Assembly: GCF_030758455.1 (NCBI RefSeq)
Contig: NZ_CP132353.1
Span: 4,459,023 to 4,523,022 of the forward strand
DNA from: Erwinia pyri
GTDB taxonomy: Bacteria > Pseudomonadota > Gammaproteobacteria > Enterobacterales > Enterobacteriaceae
Length of the DNA: 64,000 nt
Reading direction: 5' to 3'
Shown here: positions 1-14,325 of the stretch, in pieces
Layout: every line of letters starts with the position of its first letter
How positions within the stretch are numbered: the first letter of the stretch is position 1
The notes under the pieces: model-generated
Told to the model about the DNA's origin: nothing
What the model saw: only the letters and a program-made list of their open reading frames with translations
Databases searched by the model: none
Position numbers and translations under genes: made by a program

Positions 1-260
1 TCTGCCAAATACTTTAGACTATATGGTCAAACTCACAAGGCAGTGGTGACAACAATTTTGCGTCCGTTCTGCGTAAACCATGTTTAATTGATTGATATAT
101 AAAAATTACCATCTTTTTAAGGCCGCTAAAAAGAAGAGAGCTCTGGCAAATTTAATGGCAGATCTCCTACAAAACGCCGGCAGCCTGCAGGTCGGCGGGG
201 CGCTTTCATTCTATACAGGGTATACTCTGCGCAATTGTTCTTATATCTGGAGTTTCTATT
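1..260. other. non-coding region upstream of engB
   Basis: No convincing gene is visible. The plus strand has a TATACT hexamer at 221-226 that could be the -10 of engB, but no good -35 stands 16-18 bp before it. A GC-rich imperfect hairpin lies at about 175-200. In E. coli the CsrA-binding sRNA csrC lies on this side of engB, but the repeated GGA motifs of CsrC are not recognisable here on the minus strand; if present, csrC would lie outside the window. Confidence 0.4.
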
Positions 261-896
261 TTGTCTGGCTGGAATTATCACGTTACCCATTTTGTCACCA
301 GTGCACCTGACATCCGTCACCTTCCAGCCGATACCGGACTTGAAGTGGCGTTTGCCGGTCGCTCAAACGCGGGCAAATCCAGCGCGCTGAATACGCTGAC
401 AAATCAAAAAAGTCTGGCCCGTACCAGTAAAACGCCGGGACGTACGCAGCTGATCAACCTGTTTCAGGTTGCAGAGGGTTACCGGCTGGTGGATTTACCG
501 GGCTATGGCTATGCCGAAGTGCCGGAAGAGATGAAACTGAAGTGGCAAAAAGCGCTGGCGGAGTACCTGCAGAAGCGTGAGTGCCTGAAAGGCCTGGTGG
601 TGTTGATGGATATTCGTCATCCGCTTAAGGATCTTGATACGCAGATGATCCAGTGGGCAGTGCAGAGCGGCATTCAGGTGCTGGTGCTGTTAACCAAAGC
701 TGACAAGCTGGCTTCTGGTGCACGTAAAGCCCAGCTGAACGTCGTGCGTGAAGCGGCAAAAGGCTTCGTGGGAGATGTTCGCGTAGAAATGTTCTCTTCT
801 CTGAAGAGGATCGGCGTCGATAAGTTAAGTCAGCAGCTGGATACCTGGTTCAGCGAACTCCCTCCTGCTGTTGAAGAAGAAATCCCTGCCGAATAG
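261..896 (+). CDS. engB: ribosome biogenesis GTPase EngB (YihA/YsxC)
   Basis: Small TRAFAC-class GTPase needed for late assembly of the 50S ribosomal subunit in the cytoplasm. The 211-residue protein has the G1 P-loop GRSNAGKSS at residues 33-41, the G3 motif DLPG at 78-81 and the G4 motif TKAD near 145, all typical of EngB, and aligns over its full length with E. coli YihA (210 aa). The start is TTG at 261: GGAG at 249-252 is well spaced before it and the protein family begins there. It is transcribed away from spf and polA, as in E. coli, and converges with spf 25 bp beyond its stop. Identification is very secure; only the rare TTG start is an inference. Confidence 0.97.
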   Translation: MSGWNYHVTHFVTSAPDIRHLPADTGLEVAFAGRSNAGKSSALNTLTNQKSLARTSKTPGRTQLINLFQVAEGYRLVDLPGYGYAEVPEEMKLKWQKALAEYLQKRECLKGLVVLMDIRHPLKDLDTQMIQWAVQSGIQVLVLLTKADKLASGARKAQLNVVREAAKGFVGDVRVEMFSSLKRIGVDKLSQQLDTWFSELPPAVEEEIPAE

Positions 897-921
897 TGCC
901 CGCTGGCTCTGAGCCGCGCCC

Positions 922-1031
922 AATAAAAAACGCCCCAGTCATAACTGACTGGGGCGGCTAAATATTCAGCCAAATCCGATTACGTGAAGTAAAAGGTCTG
1001 AAAGATAGAACATCTTACCTCTGTACCCTAC
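922..1031 (-). ncRNA. spf: Spot 42 small RNA
   Basis: The minus strand from 1031 to 922 reads as Spot 42, nearly identical to the 109-nt E. coli RNA as I recall it: it begins GTAGGGTACAG and ends in a GC-rich hairpin (GCCCCAGTCAG / CTGACTGGGGC with a short loop, about 931-955) followed by a run of T, the intrinsic terminator. Spot 42 is an Hfq-dependent sRNA that represses genes for use of secondary carbon sources (galK and others), and its transcription is repressed by cAMP-CRP. Its place directly after polA and convergent with engB is the E. coli arrangement. Confidence 0.96.
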
Positions 1032-1038
1032 GTCTTAA

Positions 1039-1067
1039 ACTCTACATGATTTTTTCAGCCCTCAAAA
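1039..1067 (-). promoter_or_regulatory. candidate spf promoter
   Basis: On the minus strand a TAGAGT hexamer (1044-1039) stands 7 bp before the inferred Spot 42 start at 1031, preceded at 17 bp by TTTTGA (1067-1062). The -10 is plausible and the -35 weak, as expected of a regulated promoter. The rest of the spf-polA gap (to 1309) shows nothing I can name. Confidence 0.5.
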
Positions 1068-1309
1068 GGGTTTTTTGTAGTTAATTTTCATAAAACAGCG
1101 GGTGTTATCCAACTCAGGTCACAGAAAAAGGCGCTGCCTGTAGCTTAATTACAAAAAAAGTGCTTTGGGGATAACCGGTTAGCAAGAGCTATCCGCCTTA
1201 TAAGCGTTGGTGAGCAGGCTGAACCGATTAACCAAAGCATTTTCTTATGGGTAAACAGCGAGACTGAATCTTCAGAAAAATCAGCCTCATCCGTTACGGC
1301 AGCCCAGTT

Positions 1310-4096
1310 TTAGTGGGCCTGTTCCCAGTTGTCGCCAACGCCCACATCAACCCTGAGTGGCACATCCAGTTTCATGCTGTTTTCCATCAGTTCACGAATT
1401 TTTGCCGTCGCCGCTTCCACTGCGGAAGCTTTAACCTCAAATACCAGTTCATCGTGTACCTGCATGATCATTTTTACCTCTGGCGTGGTCTGCGGCGTCA
1501 GCCAGCCGTCAACGGCTATCATCGCTTTTTTAATGATATCGGCTGCCGTTCCCTGCATTGGCGCATTGATCGCTGCACGTTCAGCAGCCTTACGGCGCAT
1601 CGCATTGCTGGCATTGATATCCGGCAGATAAAGACGGCGCCCGTCCAGCGTGGAGACGTAACCTTTTTCGGCAGCCTGCTTCCGGGTATTTTCCATATAG
1701 CGTAAAACGCCCGGATAGCGTTCGAAGTAGAGATCCATATACTTCCTCGCTTCGCCAGCGCCAATATTCAGCTGCCGTGACAGGCCGAACGCGCTCATAC
1801 CGTAGATCAGGCCAAAGTTGATCGCCTTGGCGCTGCGACGCTGCTCACCTGTCACCTTATCCAGCGCCATGCCGAAGACCTCTGCGGCCGTAGCACGGTG
1901 GATATCCTGACCTTCGGCAAACGCCTCCAGTAACCCCTTATCCTGTGACAGGTGCGCCATGATGCGCAGCTCAATCTGTGAATAGTCGGCCGCCACAATT
2001 TTATGACCTTTGGAGGCGATAAAGGCCTGGCGAATACGCCGCCCCTCATCATTTCTCACCGGGATATTTTGCAGATTCGGATCGGTAGAGGAGAGACGCC
2101 CTGTTGCCGTCACCGCCTGGTGATAGGAGGTATGAACACGCCCGGTCACAGGGTTTATCATCAGCGGCAGTTTATCGGTATAGGTCGACTTCAGCTTAGC
2201 CAGGCTGCGGTTCTCAAGGATCACTTTCGGCAGCGGGTAATCAAGCGCCAGCTCCGCCAGGACCTCTTCGCTGGTGGAAGGCGCGCCGCCAGGGGTTTTC
2301 TTGGTAGGCTTAATCCCCTGCTTTTCGAACAGAATAGTTTGTAACTGCTTGGGCGAAGAGAGGTTGAACGGTTCGCCAGCCAGCTCATGTGCTTTCTGCT
2401 CCAGCTCTGCCAGGCGTAAAGTCAGCTCTTTGGAGTGGGCAGCAAGAATGCCCTGGTCGATCAGCACGCCATTACGCTCAATGCGCGAAATCACGGTGAC
2501 CAGCGGCATCTCTATATTTTCAAAGACCGCTTTAGGTCCCTGCTCTTTTTCCAGCTCTGGCCACATCTTCAGATGCAGCTGAAGGGTGACATCTGCATCT
2601 TCTGCGGCGTAATGCGCAGCCTGCTCCAGAGCTATCTGGTTAAAGGTTAACTGTTTTTTGCCTTTACCGGCGATATCTTCAAACGATACGGTTTTATGCT
2701 TCAGCCACCGGGAAGCCAGAGAATCCATGTCATGCCGCCCGGTAACGCTGTTGAGGGCGTAAGATTCAAGCATGGTGTCAAACCTGATACCCGCCAGCTC
2801 AATATCATAATTTTTCAGCACGCCACGATCGTATTTCAGGTTCTGCCCAACTTTCAGCAGGCTGGCATCCTCCAGCAGCGGCTTGAGGCGAGCAAGAACG
2901 CTGTTACGATCCAGCTGCGCGGGCGCATCCAGATAGTCGTGAGCCACTGGCAGGTAAGCCGCTTCGCCCGGCGAGACGGCAAACGACAGCCCCACGATAT
3001 TTGCGCTAAGCGTATCCAGCGAATCGGTCTCAAGATCGAAAGCGAAAAGTTCGCTTTGCTGAATTTTCTTCACCCAGATCTCAAAGGTGGCTTCATCAAG
3101 GATAGTGACATAGCCATCAGCAGATAAGATACTGGTGGCTTCCACCTGCTCCTCCACCTTTTCAACCAGGGCTTTTTGAGCAGCAGGATTCGTTTTTTTC
3201 CCCTGTAGCCATTTCCCTTCTTCCAGGTCGGTGATCCAGCGTTTGAATTCGAAATGACGGAACATACCCAGCAGATCTTCTACCGCTGGCTCGTTGACGG
3301 TGAGCTGCTCGTAGGTTAATTCCAGTTCCACATCCGTTTTGATCGTGGCCAGCTGGTAAGAGAGGAAAGCGAGCTCTTTATTTTGCTCAAGCTTGGCAGC
3401 CATGGTTTTGGCGCCTCTGAACGTCAGGCCGGATACCTTATCCAGATCGTCATAAATCGCTTTAATACCCCCCAGTCCCTGTAACAGGGCCTGCGCGGTT
3501 TTTTCACCGACACCCGGTACGCCAGGAATGTTATCGGATGAGTCGCCCATCAACGCCAGGAAATCGATAATGAGATTGGGTGGCACACCAAATTTCTCTA
3601 CCACTTCATCGGGGCCGAGGATAGCGTTATTCATGGTGTTAATCAGCGTGATATCTGGTGTCACCAGCTGAGCCATATCTTTGTCGCCGGTGCTGATTAA
3701 TACCGGTTTCCCTAATTTCTCCGCTTCCAGCGCCAGGGTGCCAATAACATCATCCGCCTCCACACCGTTTACGGCCAGCAGCGGCAGACCCATCGCCCTG
3801 ACCATATTATGCAGAGGCTCTATCTGCGCGCGCAGATCATCAGGCATCGGAGGGCGATGCGATTTGTAATGTTCGAACAGCTTGTCACGGAACGTTTTGC
3901 CTTTGGCATCAAACACCACGGCCACATGGCTGGGTTTATATTGCAGCAGCAGGCTGCGCAACATATTCAGCACGCCATACATAGCCCCTGTCGGCTCCCC
4001 ACCACTGTTAGTAAGTGGCGGAAACGCATGATAAGCGCGATAGAGATAAGAAGATCCATCTACCAGGATGAGCGGGTTTTCTGCAATCTGTGCCAT
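1310..4096 (-). CDS. polA: DNA polymerase I
   Basis: Removes RNA primers, fills gaps on the lagging strand and acts in excision repair. At 928 residues it has exactly the E. coli length. Three domains are visible: an N-terminal 5'-3' flap nuclease (about 1-320, with the acidic GVEADDVIG and GDSSDNIPG segments), a 3'-5' proofreading exonuclease (about 325-520, with FDLETDSL carrying the metal-binding D and E), and a family A polymerase (about 520-928) with motif A DYSQIELR, the O-helix [14 protein letters not shown] and motif C VHDE. All catalytic residues are present, so proofreading should be active. The start ATG at 4096 matches the family N-terminus; the upstream Shine-Dalgarno is weak. 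It is monocistronic and followed by spf. Confidence 0.99.
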   Translation of the reverse strand: MAQIAENPLILVDGSSYLYRAYHAFPPLTNSGGEPTGAMYGVLNMLRSLLLQYKPSHVAVVFDAKGKTFRDKLFEHYKSHRPPMPDDLRAQIEPLHNMVRAMGLPLLAVNGVEADDVIGTLALEAEKLGKPVLISTGDKDMAQLVTPDITLINTMNNAILGPDEVVEKFGVPPNLIIDFLALMGDSSDNIPGVPGVGEKTAQALLQGLGGIKAIYDDLDKVSGLTFRGAKTMAAKLEQNKELAFLSYQLATIKTDVELELTYEQLTVNEPAVEDLLGMFRHFEFKRWITDLEEGKWLQGKKTNPAAQKALVEKVEEQVEATSILSADGYVTILDEATFEIWVKKIQQSELFAFDLETDSLDTLSANIVGLSFAVSPGEAAYLPVAHDYLDAPAQLDRNSVLARLKPLLEDASLLKVGQNLKYDRGVLKNYDIELAGIRFDTMLESYALNSVTGRHDMDSLASRWLKHKTVSFEDIAGKGKKQLTFNQIALEQAAHYAAEDADVTLQLHLKMWPELEKEQGPKAVFENIEMPLVTVISRIERNGVLIDQGILAAHSKELTLRLAELEQKAHELAGEPFNLSSPKQLQTILFEKQGIKPTKKTPGGAPSTSEEVLAELALDYPLPKVILENRSLAKLKSTYTDKLPLMINPVTGRVHTSYHQAVTATGRLSSTDPNLQNIPVRNDEGRRIRQAFIASKGHKIVAADYSQIELRIMAHLSQDKGLLEAFAEGQDIHRATAAEVFGMALDKVTGEQRRSAKAINFGLIYGMSAFGLSRQLNIGAGEARKYMDLYFERYPGVLRYMENTRKQAAEKGYVSTLDGRRLYLPDINASNAMRRKAAERAAINAPMQGTAADIIKKAMIAVDGWLTPQTTPEVKMIMQVHDELVFEVKASAVEAATAKIRELMENSMKLDVPLRVDVGVGDNWEQAH

Positions 4097-4513
4097 AAGT
4101 CGTCACGTTCTTCTTTAGTGTCTTCAATAGGGATAAGGATGCCACAGCTGGGCAGTAAAGATGAAATATCCTGGCAGATAAACTTCGTGTAAGAGAAAAT
4201 TTTGCGGCAGGCCACGCAAGAACAAGTTGTGGATAAGTTTGTGTGTAATTTTAAGAAGAGAAGCAACTAAACAGGATATTATTTTTTTAGGGAAACAAAA
4301 GAATAATAAATTCAATTGATTAAATATTATTTCCAGGATTTATTGCAGATTCGGCGGAATGCGTTATATGTGGATAGTAATTATTATTGTCAACGTTACC
4401 GCGCCCTTTTTCAGGAAACCGGCGCCCTTTACGGATATTTATTTCTGAACCCTTCTGCCAGGGTTTGAAACAGTAACGCCGGCATTAGCCGGCGTCAGGA
4501 AAAGGACGAAGCC
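4097..4513. promoter_or_regulatory. polA upstream region with a perfect DnaA box
   Basis: A 417-bp AT-rich gap without a gene. E. coli has extra genes between dsbA and polA that are missing here. A consensus DnaA box (TTATCCACA on the minus strand) lies at 4228-4236, about 130 bp upstream of the polA start. DnaA control of polA has been described in E. coli, so a regulatory role is plausible. I see no -35/-10 pair for polA good enough to place. Confidence 0.5.
4473..4497 (-). terminator. hairpin downstream of dsbA
   Basis: A perfect 8-bp stem, ACGCCGGC (4476-4483) with GCCGGCGT (4488-4495) and an ATTA loop, lies 19 bp after the dsbA stop on the minus strand. The following T-tract is poor (TACTGTTT), so it may act more as a 3' stabiliser than an efficient terminator. 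Confidence 0.6.
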
Positions 4514-5143
4514 TTACTTCTGGGTAATCAGGAATTTTACCACGTTGGCATATTGCTGTACGTAGTTATCCATCGAGCTGGTATCCAGACCGCCGTTATT
4601 GACCATATATTTGCCGTTAACAAACATGGCAGGCACGCCACGCAGATCGACATCAGCGGCCGCTTTTTCCTGCTGAGCAACCAGCGATTTCACGACAAAG
4701 CTGTTCCAGGCCGCATCGTACTCTTCTGGCTTAATACCCGCTGCCTTGACAAAAGTATCCTTCAGGCTGGCTGGATCGGTAATGGTCTGAGTTTTTTGAA
4801 TGCCGTCAAAGATTGGCGCAGTGACTTTATCTTCCACGCCCAGCGCCATTGCCACAGCCCAGGCCTGGGTAACCGTTTTACCCATATCGCCGCCCAGGAA
4901 CTCTACATGGTATTTAGTCACTTTGGTGTTGGCAGGCAGCCCTTTTTTTACCGCATCACTAACGTGCCAGACACGTTCAAATTCATAGCAGTGGGGGCAG
5001 TAGAAAGAGAAGAATTCAAGAACCTGTGGTTCACCCGTGGCAGGCTTCTGCATCGTCACGTATTGCTGGCCATCAGTAAACTGCGCGGCCGAAGCACTAA
5101 AGGCCAGAACCATACCAACCAGTGCAAACCAAATCTTTTTCAT
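4514..5143 (-). CDS. dsbA: thiol:disulfide interchange protein DsbA
   Basis: Periplasmic oxidoreductase that donates its disulfide to newly exported proteins and is reoxidised by DsbB. The 209-residue precursor starts with a Sec signal peptide ([10 protein letters not shown]..., cleaved after about residue 19). The mature part carries the thioredoxin-fold active site CPHC at mature positions 30-33 and the cis-proline loop [10 protein letters not shown], and it aligns with E. coli DsbA (208 aa). The start ATG at 5143 has AGGAG at 5155-5159; an ATG eight codons upstream would spoil the signal peptide and is rejected. The gene follows srkA after 53 bp on the same strand, the known srkA-dsbA transcription unit, which in E. 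coli is Cpx-controlled. Confidence 0.98.
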   Translation of the reverse strand: MKKIWFALVGMVLAFSASAAQFTDGQQYVTMQKPATGEPQVLEFFSFYCPHCYEFERVWHVSDAVKKGLPANTKVTKYHVEFLGGDMGKTVTQAWAVAMALGVEDKVTAPIFDGIQKTQTITDPASLKDTFVKAAGIKPEEYDAAWNSFVVKSLVAQQEKAAADVDLRGVPAMFVNGKYMVNNGGLDTSSMDNYVQQYANVVKFLITQK

Positions 5144-5196
5144 TGTAAAACTCTCTCCTGACAACAATAGGGGCGGATCGGAAAAGGCGACCAGCC

Positions 5197-6183
5197 TTAG
5201 AATGCGGGCATAAGCTGAAGCGGTGGCTCCTGCAACAGCCTGGCCTGCTCGTTAAAGATAGCAATCTGTCTGCGCCAGAAATCTTCATCCGTCATCCACG
5301 GAAAACTGGCAGGAAATGCAGGGTCTTGCCAGCGGCGAACGACCCACGCCAGATAATAAACCATCCTCATGGCGCGTAAAGGCTCAATCAGTGACAATTC
5401 GTGTGTGTCGAACTCGCAAAATTCGCTGTACGCTTCCAGCAGAATATCCCACTGCAGCCTTTGCTCCTGAATGTCGCCGTTAATCAACATCCATAAATCC
5501 TGCACTGCCGGACCATTACGGGCATCATCCAGGTCGACAAACAGCGGGCCGTCTCGCCAGAGAATATTGCCGGGATGGCAGTCTCCATGCAGTCGCAAAG
5601 CGTGCCACTGAGTATGCCAGCAATTTTGTAAAGTTGTGCCTATCAGGCGCACACTGGTCAATAAAGCTTCTTTCAACTTGCCGGGAATTAAACTACTGGC
5701 TTCAAGTACCTGCAGAGGTTGCGCGATGTACTCATCCAGCCCAATAGTGGGACGCTCAGTAAACGTGCTTTTACGCCCCGTCTGATGAATTCGCCCCAGG
5801 TAGCGCCCAACCCATTCGAGCTGATCGTAATTATCAGTTTCGTACTGGCGTCCTCCCAGGCTGGGAAAGACGGTATAGAGATAGCCCTGATGCTGGTGAA
5901 GGGTTTTTCCCTGCAATAGCAGCGGTGCGGCAACGGGAACTTCATCAGCCAGCAGCTCAGCGGTAAACTGGTGCTCTTCCTCAATCTGCTGTGGCGACCA
6001 GCGCTGAGGTCGGTAAAACTTCACCACATAGCGCTTTCTCTCTTCATCAGAAAATTGGTAAACCCTGTTTTCATAGCTGTTGAGCGCGGTTAGCCCTGAC
6101 TCAACGCGGATCCCGGTCTCCCAGAGCGCATCAAGGATGGTGTCAGGATGTAGTTGTTGAAAGTTAAAGGCTGGCTCTTTCAT
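5197..6183 (-). CDS. srkA: stress response kinase A (YihE)
   Basis: Cytoplasmic Ser/Thr kinase of the aminoglycoside-phosphotransferase-like fold, reported in E. coli to protect stressed cells against death promoted by the MazEF system. The 328-residue protein equals the E. coli length. The catalytic loop HGDCHPGN is at residues 199-206 (catalytic Asp 201, Asn 206) and the metal-binding DLDD follows at 217-220. It lies upstream of dsbA in the same direction. A distal dsbA promoter inside or before srkA is known in E. coli but cannot be resolved here. Confidence 0.96.
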   Translation of the reverse strand: MKEPAFNFQQLHPDTILDALWETGIRVESGLTALNSYENRVYQFSDEERKRYVVKFYRPQRWSPQQIEEEHQFTAELLADEVPVAAPLLLQGKTLHQHQGYLYTVFPSLGGRQYETDNYDQLEWVGRYLGRIHQTGRKSTFTERPTIGLDEYIAQPLQVLEASSLIPGKLKEALLTSVRLIGTTLQNCWHTQWHALRLHGDCHPGNILWRDGPLFVDLDDARNGPAVQDLWMLINGDIQEQRLQWDILLEAYSEFCEFDTHELSLIEPLRAMRMVYYLAWVVRRWQDPAFPASFPWMTDEDFWRRQIAIFNEQARLLQEPPLQLMPAF

Positions 6184-6257
6184 CCGGCATGCTCATCACG
6201 TGAAGTAGCCGGTAATACTATCATTAAATTCTGCTTATGCCGGACGGCGGCAGGGAT

Positions 6258-6527
6258 TTAATCTTTGATAACGCCACGCGCACGAAGCAGAGCCGTTTTG
6301 AAATCCTCTTCATAATCTTTCTTCAGCCCGGGGATCGGCTCGTTTTTATCGCTGCCGCGCATTTTGAGATGGTAAATCAGGATATCGTCGGTGAGTTCGG
6401 TTATCGGGCCAGTAAAACCTGACTCTGTAGCGAGTTTCTGTAAAAATTGCATCAGCGTAAGGTCCGGCTCCTTCTGCCATTCAGGTTGCAGCAGGGAGAT
6501 CAGTTCGTTGAGACGATGGCATTTCAT
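6258..6527 (-). CDS. yihD: YihD family protein (DUF1040)
   Basis: An 89-residue acidic cytoplasmic protein of unknown function, aligning along its whole length with E. coli YihD (89 aa); the C-terminal part around [17 protein letters not shown] is the most conserved. The start is ATG at 6527, where the family begins (MKCHRLNE); an in-frame extension to 6614 has no family support and would run into the mobA start region. It is divergent from mobA with a 78-bp gap, and lies 74 bp before srkA on the same strand. Confidence 0.93.
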   Translation of the reverse strand: MKCHRLNELISLLQPEWQKEPDLTLMQFLQKLATESGFTGPITELTDDILIYHLKMRGSDKNEPIPGLKKDYEEDFKTALLRARGVIKD

Positions 6528-6605
6528 GGCAAGCTTCCTGTCAGACTTAATAAGTAGCCAGGTTATCAGCATTAATTTCACTTTAACAGAGAGGTGACCG
6601 GCGGA

Positions 6606-7208
6606 ATGGTTCACAAATCAGACAATACGAACGAAAAGGTGACCGGGGTCATTCTTGCTGGTGGAAAAGGGTCACGGATGAAGGGTGAAGATAAGGGACT
6701 GGTTAACTTCAGGGGCAAACCGCTCTATCAGCATGTGCTGGCACGGCTGCACCCGCAGGTAGCAGAGGTTATGATCAGCGCCAACAGAAATGGCGAACGC
6801 TATCAGGAATGCGGCTGTCGCGTTTTAACCGATTCTTTCCCGGGTTTTGCCGGCCCGCTGGCAGGTATGCTGGCCGCTTTACAGCATATTACTACTGAGT
6901 GGGCTGTGTTTGCTTCCTGCGATACACCCTTTGTGCCTCTGAATCTGGTTGAACAGCTGTGGAAAGGTAAAGCAGACGCTAAAGCCGCCTGGGCTTGCAG
7001 CAACGGACGGGATCACCCTACTCACGCGCTTATTCATCGTGACCAAACTGAATTACTTAAAGAATATCTCCAGCGTGGCGATCGTAAACTCATGTTTTTC
7101 CTTAAGGAAGCAGGCGGCGTATCAGTAGATTTTGAGGATCTTGATGCCTTCATTAACATGAATACCCTGGAAGATCTTATGATGAACTGCGCTAAAATTC
7201 CTGATTAG
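6606..7208 (+). CDS. mobA: molybdenum cofactor guanylyltransferase MobA
   Basis: Transfers GMP from GTP to Mo-molybdopterin, giving the bis-MGD cofactor used by enzymes such as nitrate and DMSO reductases. The 200-residue protein has the nucleotidyltransferase signature [10 protein letters not shown] with the following K/D residues (about 16-35) and the metal-binding CDTPF segment (about 104-108). The start chosen is ATG 6606 with AGAGG at 6590-6594; a GTG four codons earlier at 6594 is possible but has poor SD spacing. In E. coli mobA is followed by mobB; here a terminator and the rRNA operon follow at once and mobB is absent. Confidence 0.96.
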   Translation: MVHKSDNTNEKVTGVILAGGKGSRMKGEDKGLVNFRGKPLYQHVLARLHPQVAEVMISANRNGERYQECGCRVLTDSFPGFAGPLAGMLAALQHITTEWAVFASCDTPFVPLNLVEQLWKGKADAKAAWACSNGRDHPTHALIHRDQTELLKEYLQRGDRKLMFFLKEAGGVSVDFEDLDAFINMNTLEDLMMNCAKIPD

Positions 7209-7227
7209 CATTTTTACAGGCAGGCAT

Positions 7228-7263
7228 AAAAAAGGGCCCCGTGCGTCAGCGCGGGGCCCTTTT
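7228..7263. terminator. bidirectional terminator between mobA and rrn
   Basis: An 11-bp perfect stem AAAGGGCCCCG (7231-7241) / CGGGGCCCTTT (7252-7262) has an A-run before it and a T-run after it, so it can terminate mobA on the plus strand and serve as second terminator for the rRNA operon on the minus strand. Confidence 0.9.
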
Positions 7264-7285
7264 CTGTCCGTCCGGTAAAACGCAG

Positions 7286-7317
7286 ACGCAAAAAACCCCG
7301 GCCTTGCGGTCGGGGTT
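7286..7317 (-). terminator. rRNA operon terminator
   Basis: On the minus strand, just after 5S, the stem AACCCCGACC / GGCCGGGGTT (7296-7317, TTGC loop) is followed by six T. This is a strong intrinsic terminator for the rRNA transcript. Confidence 0.92.
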
Positions 7318-7330
7318 ATTGCTTTATTTA

Positions 7331-7450
7331 ATGCCTGGCAGTTCCCTACTCTCGCATGGGGAGACCCCACACTACCATCGGCGCTACGGCGTTTCACTTC
7401 TGAGTTCGGCATGGGGTCAGGTGGGACCACCGCGCTAAAGCCGCCAGGCA
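7331..7450 (-). rRNA. rrf: 5S ribosomal RNA
   Basis: A 120-nt sequence, nearly identical to E. coli 5S as recalled, with complementary ends (TGCCTGGCGG ... CTGCCAGGCAT) and the conserved central CCGAACTCAGAAG. A single 5S is present, and no tRNA gene (such as aspT or trpT of E. coli rrnC) follows it. Confidence 0.98.
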
Positions 7451-7556
7451 GATTCTGTCATTCACGCCGCCCTCCCAGGCCGCGCAAATCAATCCGTCAC
7501 AAGCTGAAAATCTCTGTTGCGTCTCTCAGACGCCACCAGAACGCTTCTGGTGTTGT

Positions 7557-10460
<2,904 letters not shown>

Positions 10461-10590
10461 TCACAACCCACAAGCGTCCCGCAGGACACTGCTGTTGCAG
10501 GCATTTGAGAGACTCGAACGCATCGTTCTGTTCACCCTTATTACGGAGAATGAACACGACGCGTCGTTTCAATTTTCAGCTTGTTCCGGA

Positions 10591-10603
10591 TTGTTAAAGA
10601 GCA
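10591..10603 (-). promoter_or_regulatory. spacer boxA antitermination element
   Basis: TGCTCTTTAACAA on the minus strand in the tRNA-Glu to 23S spacer is the boxA at which NusB/NusE load to keep RNA polymerase resistant to Rho in rRNA operons. Confidence 0.85.
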
Positions 10604-10685
10604 AATATCTCAAACGTGACTCATCCTTGCGGAGAGAATCAGTTTTGAGATACTGGTTGATAATGTCTTTCACTCATTATCAGGA

Positions 10686-10761
10686 TGGCGTCCCCAAGGG
10701 GATTCGAACCCCTGTTACAGCCGTGAAAGGGCAGTGTCCTGGGCCTCTAGACGATGGGGAC
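10686..10761 (-). tRNA. gltU: tRNA-Glu (anticodon TTC)
   Basis: A 76-nt tRNA on the minus strand from GTCCCCA (10761) to the encoded CCA (10686-10688). Acceptor arms GTCCCC and GGGGAC pair, the anticodon loop reads CTTTCAC with anticodon TTC, and the T-loop GTTCGAATC is present. As the only tRNA in the 16S-23S spacer it makes this a Glu-type operon (like E. coli rrnB, C, E and G) and not an Ile/Ala type. Confidence 0.98.
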
Positions 10762-10830
10762 TCTGTTACTGTTGCTCATTACTTCTATCAGACAATCTGT
10801 GTGGACACTACGCGGGAAAGTATCTTCAGG

Positions 10831-12373
<1,543 letters not shown>

Positions 12374-12526
12374 AAAGTTCGATTTGCTGCAACAAGTGCA
12401 GCGATGCTCAAGTGTAAAACACTCATAATGAATTTCATTATGTGTTCACTCTTAAGACTTGATATTTTCTGCGCCTTGCGGCGCTGATATCAATCCTGCG
12501 AGTGCCCACACAGATTGTCTGATAAA

Positions 12527-12539
12527 TTGTTAAAGAGCG
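12527..12539 (-). promoter_or_regulatory. leader boxA antitermination element
   Basis: CGCTCTTTAACAA on the minus strand, about 155 nt before 16S, is the leader boxA. The sequence after it is a near copy of the one after the spacer boxA region, as in other enterobacterial rrn operons. Confidence 0.85.
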
Positions 12540-12578
12540 TTGCGGTAAGCGCCCTGAGGCGTTACTGCGAGGTGGCGT

Positions 12579-12606
12579 ATATTACGCTTTCCTCCTTCGG
12601 AGTCAA
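12579..12606 (-). promoter_or_regulatory. rRNA promoter P2
   Basis: Minus strand: -35 TTGACT (12606-12601), 16-bp spacer, -10 TAATAT (12584-12579), with start expected near 12572. It stands in the usual P2 position, about 115 bp downstream of P1. Confidence 0.88.
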
Positions 12607-12699
12607 CAACATTTTCAGAAGTTTTTCGCCGGCGGTTCAGCTTCCTGACCCTCTCAACCCGGCGGCCGGTAAGCCGTTGTTCCGTGTCGATGGAGGCGC

Positions 12700-12727
12700 A
12701 TTATAGGGAGTTCCTGACGGGTGACAA
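12700..12727 (-). promoter_or_regulatory. rRNA promoter P1 with UP-element-like tract
   Basis: Minus strand: -35 TTGTCA (12727-12722), 16-bp spacer, -10 TATAAT (12705-12700), then a GC-rich GCGCC discriminator expected to give stringent (ppGpp/DksA) control. The stretch upstream (about 12728-12750) is A/T-rich and resembles an UP element. Spacing and discriminator match E. coli rrn P1. Confidence 0.92.
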
Positions 12728-12760
12728 GTGTTTCTGTAAAGAAAATTTCTGACCGTTTCT

Positions 12761-12782
12761 TTTTTCGCCAAAAGGCGAAAAA
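12761..12782. repeat. perfect palindrome upstream of rrn P1
   Basis: TTTTTCGCC (12761-12769), AAAA, GGCGAAAAA (12774-12782) forms a perfect 9-bp inverted repeat. It could be a bidirectional terminator-like hairpin or part of the upstream activating region of P1. It lies in the space where E. coli has yieP, which is absent here; no open reading frame remains of it. Confidence 0.6.
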
Positions 12783-12921
12783 CCAGGCTTTTTACGCTTA
12801 TTTGTGCAGCATATTGCGAAGCTGAAGCCCTTTTAACCCTGATGAAACGCGGCCGACAGATGCTATTCTTTAAGCATTGCCGGTTACGCCCGCCACAACA
12901 GAACAGAGATAAGGACGCTAA

Positions 12922-14325
12922 ATGATAAAATCCGCGCGAAGTATGGCCGGACTGCCGTGGATTGCCGCCATGGCCTTTTTCATGCAGGCGCTGGATGCCA
13001 CCATACTCAATACCGCCCTCCCCGCTATAGCTCAAAGCCTTAATCGTTCTCCCCTGGCAATGCAGTCCGCCGTCATTAGCTATACCCTAACCGTAGCGCT
13101 GCTTATTCCGGTTAGCGGCTGGCTGGCCGATCGATTTGGTACCCGCAAAGTTTTTATCGCCGCCGTTTCCCTTTTTACCCTGGGATCGCTTGCCTGCGCC
13201 CTCTCCGGTTCTTTGACCTCGTTGGTGCTGTTCAGGGTGCTACAAGGCGTAGGCGGCGCGATGATGATGCCGGTTGCACGTCTGGCCCTGCTGAGGGCCT
13301 ATCCGCGGAGTGAACTGCTTCCTGTGCTGAACTTTGTCACTATGCCGGGACTGATTGGCCCGGTATTGGGTCCTCTGCTGGGTGGCGTGATGGTGACCTA
13401 TGCCACCTGGCACTGGATCTTCCTGATTAATATTCCTGTGGGCATCGCCGGGATTTTCTACGCACGCAAATATATGCCGGACTTCACCACGCCACGCCGC
13501 CGGTTTGATTTGCTGGGCTTCCTGCTCTTTGGCATAGGGTTAGTTTTATTGTCGAGTGGGATAGAACTGTTTGGCGAGAAGATTGTGGCATCCAGCATTG
13601 CGCTGGCAGTGACATCCGGCGGCATCGTTTTACTTCTTCTTTATATAGTACATGCGCGGCGACATCCCACCCCGCTCATCCCCTTACCGATGTTCAAGAC
13701 CCGAACGTTCTCCGTGGGGATTTTGGGCAACATCGCTTCCAGGCTGGGTACGGGATGTATTCCTTTCCTGATGCCGCTGATGTTGCAGGTTGGATTTGGC
13801 TACTCTGCTATCCTGGCCGGATGCATGATGGCGCCCACTGCGCTGGGCTCAATAATGGCTAAGTCCACCGTAACCCAGGTGCTGCGCTGGTTTGGCTACC
13901 GAAAAACGCTGGTTTGGATAAGCGTAATTATCGGCGTGCTGATCGCCAGCTTCTCGTTACAGACGCCGGCAATGGGTCTTACCCTGCTGTTGCTGCCCCT
14001 CTTTATACTGGGCATGGCGATGTCGACCCAGTTCACCGCGATGAACACCATTACGCTTGCCGATCTGAATGATGCCAATGCCAGCAGCGGTAACAGCATG
14101 CTGGCGGTGACGCAACAGCTGGCCATCAGCTTCGGTGTTGCGGTAAGTGCTGCCGTGCTCCGCTTCTATGAAAATTTTGAGGGCACTACCGTTCAGCACT
14201 TCCACGCTACGTTCCTGACCATGGGCGTGGTGACGGTGATCTCAGGCGTGGTCTTTATGCTGCTGAAGCCAGGCGACGGCAGACATCTGATCAGTAACCG
14301 TGAGAAACGCAGGAAAAAAGCTTAA
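12922..14325 (+). CDS. hsrA: MFS transporter HsrA (YieO), DHA2 drug:H+ antiporter family
   Basis: A 467-residue inner-membrane protein with 14 predicted hydrophobic segments, aligning throughout with E. coli HsrA (475 aa). The family motif [13 protein letters not shown] is at residues 24-36, and motif A DRFGTRK follows the second segment. Members of DHA2 export toxic organic compounds; the E. coli protein is linked to homocysteine tolerance, but its true substrate is uncertain. The start ATG 12922 has AAGGA at 12911-12915. It converges with rbsR and the two stop codons overlap (14322-14325), leaving no room for a terminator between them. Confidence 0.93.
   Translation: MIKSARSMAGLPWIAAMAFFMQALDATILNTALPAIAQSLNRSPLAMQSAVISYTLTVALLIPVSGWLADRFGTRKVFIAAVSLFTLGSLACALSGSLTSLVLFRVLQGVGGAMMMPVARLALLRAYPRSELLPVLNFVTMPGLIGPVLGPLLGGVMVTYATWHWIFLINIPVGIAGIFYARKYMPDFTTPRRRFDLLGFLLFGIGLVLLSSGIELFGEKIVASSIALAVTSGGIVLLLLYIVHARRHPTPLIPLPMFKTRTFSVGILGNIASRLGTGCIPFLMPLMLQVGFGYSAILAGCMMAPTALGSIMAKSTVTQVLRWFGYRKTLVWISVIIGVLIASFSLQTPAMGLTLLLLPLFILGMAMSTQFTAMNTITLADLNDANASSGNSMLAVTQQLAISFGVAVSAAVLRFYENFEGTTVQHFHATFLTMGVVTVISGVVFMLLKPGDGRHLISNREKRRKKA

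Noticed and set aside
1..260. Possible csrC sRNA upstream of engB
   Set aside because: The E. coli position would fit, but the repeated GGA hairpin motifs and terminator of CsrC are not seen on the minus strand.
1059..1076. CCCT-CAAA-AGGG followed by T6 as a plus-strand terminator for engB
   Set aside because: Only a 4-bp stem, and it overlaps the likely spf promoter.
1313..4192. Plus-strand open frames of 60-143 codons across polA
   Set aside because: Antisense shadows of a full-length, conserved polA.
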